This document shows positions 6,601 to 7,650 of a stretch of 7,650 nucleotides of DNA, in pieces. Source of the DNA: Nitrospirota bacterium (lineage in GTDB: Bacteria; Nitrospirota_A; Leptospirillia; Leptospirillales; Leptospirillaceae); NCBI GenBank assembly GCA_021795275.1, contig JAJYPO010000106.1, forward strand, positions 1 through 7,650, written 5' to 3'. Below the pieces are notes generated by a model. That model did not search any database. It saw only the letters and a list, made by a program, of their open reading frames with translations, and had not been told where the DNA came from. A program made the position numbers and the translations under genes. How positions within the stretch are numbered: the first letter of the stretch is position 1; every line of letters starts with the position of its first letter.

Positions 6601-7254
6601 GAGCATCCAAACTCCATTGGCTATGCCCTGGCATTCGACTGTTACCTCAAAATGCTTCTGGAAGATCCTGAAAATGCCGTGGCAGTTGCCCGCCGCACGA
6701 GGGATCTGGCTGAAAAGTACGGATATCTTCAGTGGGAAGTGGTCGGAAAGATCGCATTGGCCTATGTGAGCGGCCGGAAGAAGGATCTTCCTCTTTCTCG
6801 CGGCGCGGTCAAGGCTATCGGTGAAATTGTTCCAGGACTTTCACCGATCTTTACACTGATCGAGGCCATGACCGCCATGCGGGCGGGGGAGCCTGAACTG
6901 GCCATTTTATCGTCTCAAAGAGGTCTGGAGGAATCCCTCCAGACAGGAGCCAGGGTATTCGATCCGGAGCTCTTCCGCATCCAGGGGGAATGCCTTCTGG
7001 CCACAGGCGGTGATCCCGAATCCGCAGCCGCTCTTTTTAGACAGGCGATCGGACGGGCCGAGACGGACGGGTCCGTTCTTTTCGGCATGCGTTCGGCGGT
7101 GGCACTGGCCCGGATCTCCTCCCGCGAAATCGCACCTCTCCGAGACTTTCTCGGACGGCTTCGGAGCGGAAAGGGGAGAACGGAGATTCGCAGAGCTCAG
7201 GAATGTCTCGATGCAGTTGTCCGTGAAGGCAGGAGAAGCAAAAGGTCCGGTTAA
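3682..7254 (+). CDS. Large SARP/BTAD-like regulator with degenerate cyclase domain, STAND ATPase and TPR-like C-terminus
   Basis: From GTG 3682 the protein has 1190 residues; an in-frame ATG at 3592 or TTG at 3550 would add 30 or 44. Residues 9-90 resemble the winged-helix N-terminus of SARP regulators (IRLQLIGPP, then ILWPD at 56-60). Residues about 140-175 match a short BTAD helical domain (FLEGALLPEIPSFREW). Residues 195-325 resemble a class III nucleotide cyclase, starting ERRPLTVLYLRF, but the first metal Asp is Arg205, the substrate Lys is Pro241 and only D245 remains, so it is probably inactive. The STAND NTPase has Walker A GEAGIGKS (399-406), Walker B LLLVLEDVHWAD (527-538) and a sensor-like SCR ending at R564. 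From about 750 on, helical TPR-like repeats (for example ELFRIQGECLLATG) form a likely ligand- or partner-sensing arm. It is probably a cytoplasmic, ATP-switched transcription factor. No membrane segment is seen. The effector and targets are unknown. Confidence 0.88.
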   Translation: MGESPPKEIRLQLIGPPFLQTAQGKIYLSRPDKPFLLLIILAATSGTLTRDAICDILWPDTPKNQAKASLSTALSELSKRIGIAGFPGKTRQTLFWNLPSAAVDLRSILYPEKSGDASHAPHGDGDTSHEEHVKRLEILSRPFLEGALLPEIPSFREWTQAMRSMLDRKRLNLLPVLFQGSPGTSLLGKEESPVERRPLTVLYLRFSFDVKLSDDEILERVEPVRQSVEEAVRFHGGTLVPSPPDALIAYYGYPRSREEDPRHAAHCAREILALTKKMSGLSFSIGLHSGMTSCDRRRGIPDPGGRLSWIAREATMSAPPRIIVLPESSSDFWKKHFRLVPLSKGKGGPLVCLTEELETPGSREKNSGKIVGRESELDLLRRYWKDTCRGMRKTVWIEGEAGIGKSALISEFVREVSDSSDAHVLWEYFCLPEHQGTPWSPIVRFLRKHIALDEPGLSGEERAYRMERYLLEMGRSVSDDFPILRHLLKEQEMLSEALRLLSPDKLGDTIEHFLLSILSGLTRTAPLLLVLEDVHWADHATLSLVEKSLEKLGALPIMMILSCREKRSLETLSLPSPDVALSLAPLDRAEGRLMVSQTSGRNIPLADLRRILDLGQGIPLYLRELAFLVRDEALPVPPTLGALLTSRIDALPKHLRQLLRPAAALGLVFNHETLRIFAPSPEHLDEDLADLCREGLLDRKDDDPPRYAFHHALLREAVLSSLSLPALRSLHGRIADGLSVVHPNIPPEDLAFQLTRAERFSEAVPALRKAASLAAGNGAYADALAHIESALSIVRSHPEQFAGKDELALLLDAGPLAVSLRGHGSETVAAIYDRASELARKAPGTSLPFPVLFGLWTSSFTRIGPAAARPIGEELLSSARTEGSQEYCLRAAYALGGTCFWTGELEYAQTQLRHALEWSRNMNGEIAREGMDSYAEDPEMGARVYLSWLTAIAGDPEEGLREAERGIRRAEVLEHPNSIGYALAFDCYLKMLLEDPENAVAVARRTRDLAEKYGYLQWEVVGKIALAYVSGRKKDLPLSRGAVKAIGEIVPGLSPIFTLIEAMTAMRAGEPELAILSSQRGLEESLQTGARVFDPELFRIQGECLLATGGDPESAAALFRQAIGRAETDGSVLFGMRSAVALARISSREIAPLRDFLGRLRSGKGRTEIRRAQECLDAVVREGRRSKRSG

Positions 7255-7527
7255 CAGTCCGGGAAGCCGGAGGAGTTTTGGGCGACTGGATCTGAGTGAG
7301 GCGTCACCAAAGCTCCGCGGCTTTTTCGCGGGCTTCGATCTTTCCCTTTCTTTCCTTTTTCAGTTTCTGACGCAGAAGACTCATCTCGAGGGAGAATGCT
7401 TCGGTCCGTCCTATCTCAGAGGTTTCTTCAGTAAAAGGATAAGGATGTGGCCCTGGCAACAGTCAACAGGTATGTCGAAACCGAATTTCGTCAGGGAGGA
7501 CTCGGGAAGGAACAGACAATGCACTAA
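7255..7527. other. Region between the regulator gene and the right IS, short open frames only
   Basis: No full gene is evident. A minus-strand frame, 7304-7462, is open for 52 codons and ends in a highly charged segment (LRQKLKKERKGKIEAREK) before a TGA at 7306-7304. A plus-strand frame from GTG 7447 to TAA 7525-7527 gives 26 residues (VALATVNRYVETEFRQ...), and its stop lies directly at the presumed IS edge. Both have somewhat protein-like composition, but I recognise neither. They may be remnants of genes broken by the insertion, or chance frames. Confidence 0.45.
7310..7335 (+). terminator. Weak hairpin, possible terminator after the regulator gene
   Basis: AAGC-(t)-CCGCG (7310-7319) pairs with CGCGG-GCTT (7327-7335) around a 7-base T-rich loop, with one bulged base. 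Downstream is CGATCTTTCCCTTTC, pyrimidine-rich but not a clean T run. It lies 55 bases after the regulator's stop, so it could end that transcript inefficiently. Confidence 0.3.
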
Positions 7528-7650
7528 GGGCCTGTAAAAAAAATATCGTAACAAGTCATCCATCTTTTGGATGAAGGGAATAATTCCATTCTCCATGGAA
7601 GGAGTGCCGCACCAGATGAAGAGCGGCCAGTTCCTCATCAGAGATCTTGA
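7528..7650 (-). mobile_element. End of an ISAzo13-like insertion sequence (continues right of window)
   Basis: A transposase C-terminus pointing left stops at 7556. It is followed on its 3' side by GGGCCTGTAAAAAAAATATC (7528-7547, plus-strand reading), which looks like a terminal inverted repeat in composition and position. I place the boundary at about 7528 by eye. The other end, the matching repeat and any target duplication are outside the window. Confidence 0.5.
7556..7650 (-). CDS. ISAzo13-like (Rhodopirellula-type) transposase, C-terminal end (partial)
   Basis: On the minus strand a frame is open from the window edge to a TGA at 7558-7556 and gives 30 complete residues: KISDEELAAL followed by HLVRHSFHGEWNYSLHPKDG. 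The run 'sDeeLAAL-l-RH-FHGeWNY---P' is, as I recall, the conserved C-terminus of the ISAzo13 / Rhodopirellula transposase DDE family. These enzymes move their own element. The start and the catalytic residues lie beyond the window, so intactness cannot be judged. The overlapping minus-strand frame in 7411-7638 is a shadow of this and of the IS end. Confidence 0.75.
   Translation of the reverse strand, partial: KISDEELAALHLVRHSFHGEWNYSLHPKDG

Noticed and set aside
7556..7600. Two adjacent hairpins, TCATCCA-TCTTT-TGGATGA and TTCCAT-TCTCC-ATGGAA
   Set aside because: They lie inside the coding end of the transposase and lack a T run, so they are most simply by-products of coding sequence near the IS end.
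7571..7650. Plus-strand open frame MKGIIPFSMEGVPHQMKSGQ running off the right edge, with GGAAGGAG before an internal ATG
   Set aside because: The opposite strand gives a clear ISAzo13-type transposase C-terminus over the same bases, so this frame is a shadow.
1..7650. CRISPR arrays, tRNA or rRNA genes
   Set aside because: I saw no regularly spaced repeats, no cloverleaf-like sequences and no rRNA-like conserved stretches on either strand.

Overview
This is bacterial DNA of moderately high G+C content, gene-dense, with SD-type ribosome sites and several GTG starts. The combination of an NirD-like Rieske protein, a divergent short-chain dehydrogenase, a proline peptidase and a very large STAND-type regulator would fit an environmental chemolithotroph. 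Leptospirillum-like Nitrospirota is my best guess, but it rests on general style and not on a diagnostic gene.

Layout. Positions 1-120 are the right-hand end of an insertion sequence, with the C-terminus of an ISL3-like transposase and its terminal repeat. The IS abuts the terminator (122-159) of a small Rieske [2Fe-2S] protein gene on the minus strand (183-482). A divergent regulatory region (483-788) follows. It holds two outward-facing promoter-like sequences embedded in a perfect 9-bp inverted repeat, with a 16-bp palindrome between them. On the plus strand comes a tight three-gene operon: an O-methyltransferase-like protein (789-1418), an M24 'pita-bread' Xaa-Pro peptidase (1429-2562) and a degenerate short-chain dehydrogenase (2562-3239, start overlapping the preceding stop). 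A 300-bp gap follows, ending in an extremely AT-rich stretch. It precedes one very large gene (3682-7254) for a multidomain signal-transduction ATPase: SARP/BTAD-like DNA-binding and helical domain, degenerate class III cyclase domain, STAND NTPase and TPR-like C-terminus. The right end (7255-7527) holds only short open frames and a weak hairpin. The window closes with the C-terminus of a second transposase, ISAzo13-like, on the minus strand.

How the parts may work together. The three-gene operon looks like one transcription unit and may share regulatory DNA with the Rieske gene. Its enzymes do not add up to a pathway I recognise. The large regulator may control neighbouring genes, as SARP-type proteins often do, but nothing in the sequence proves it. 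The two IS ends belong to different families, so this is not a composite transposon. They do suggest an actively rearranging, accessory stretch of chromosome. Both transposase tails lie at the window edges and are short, so they are easily missed.
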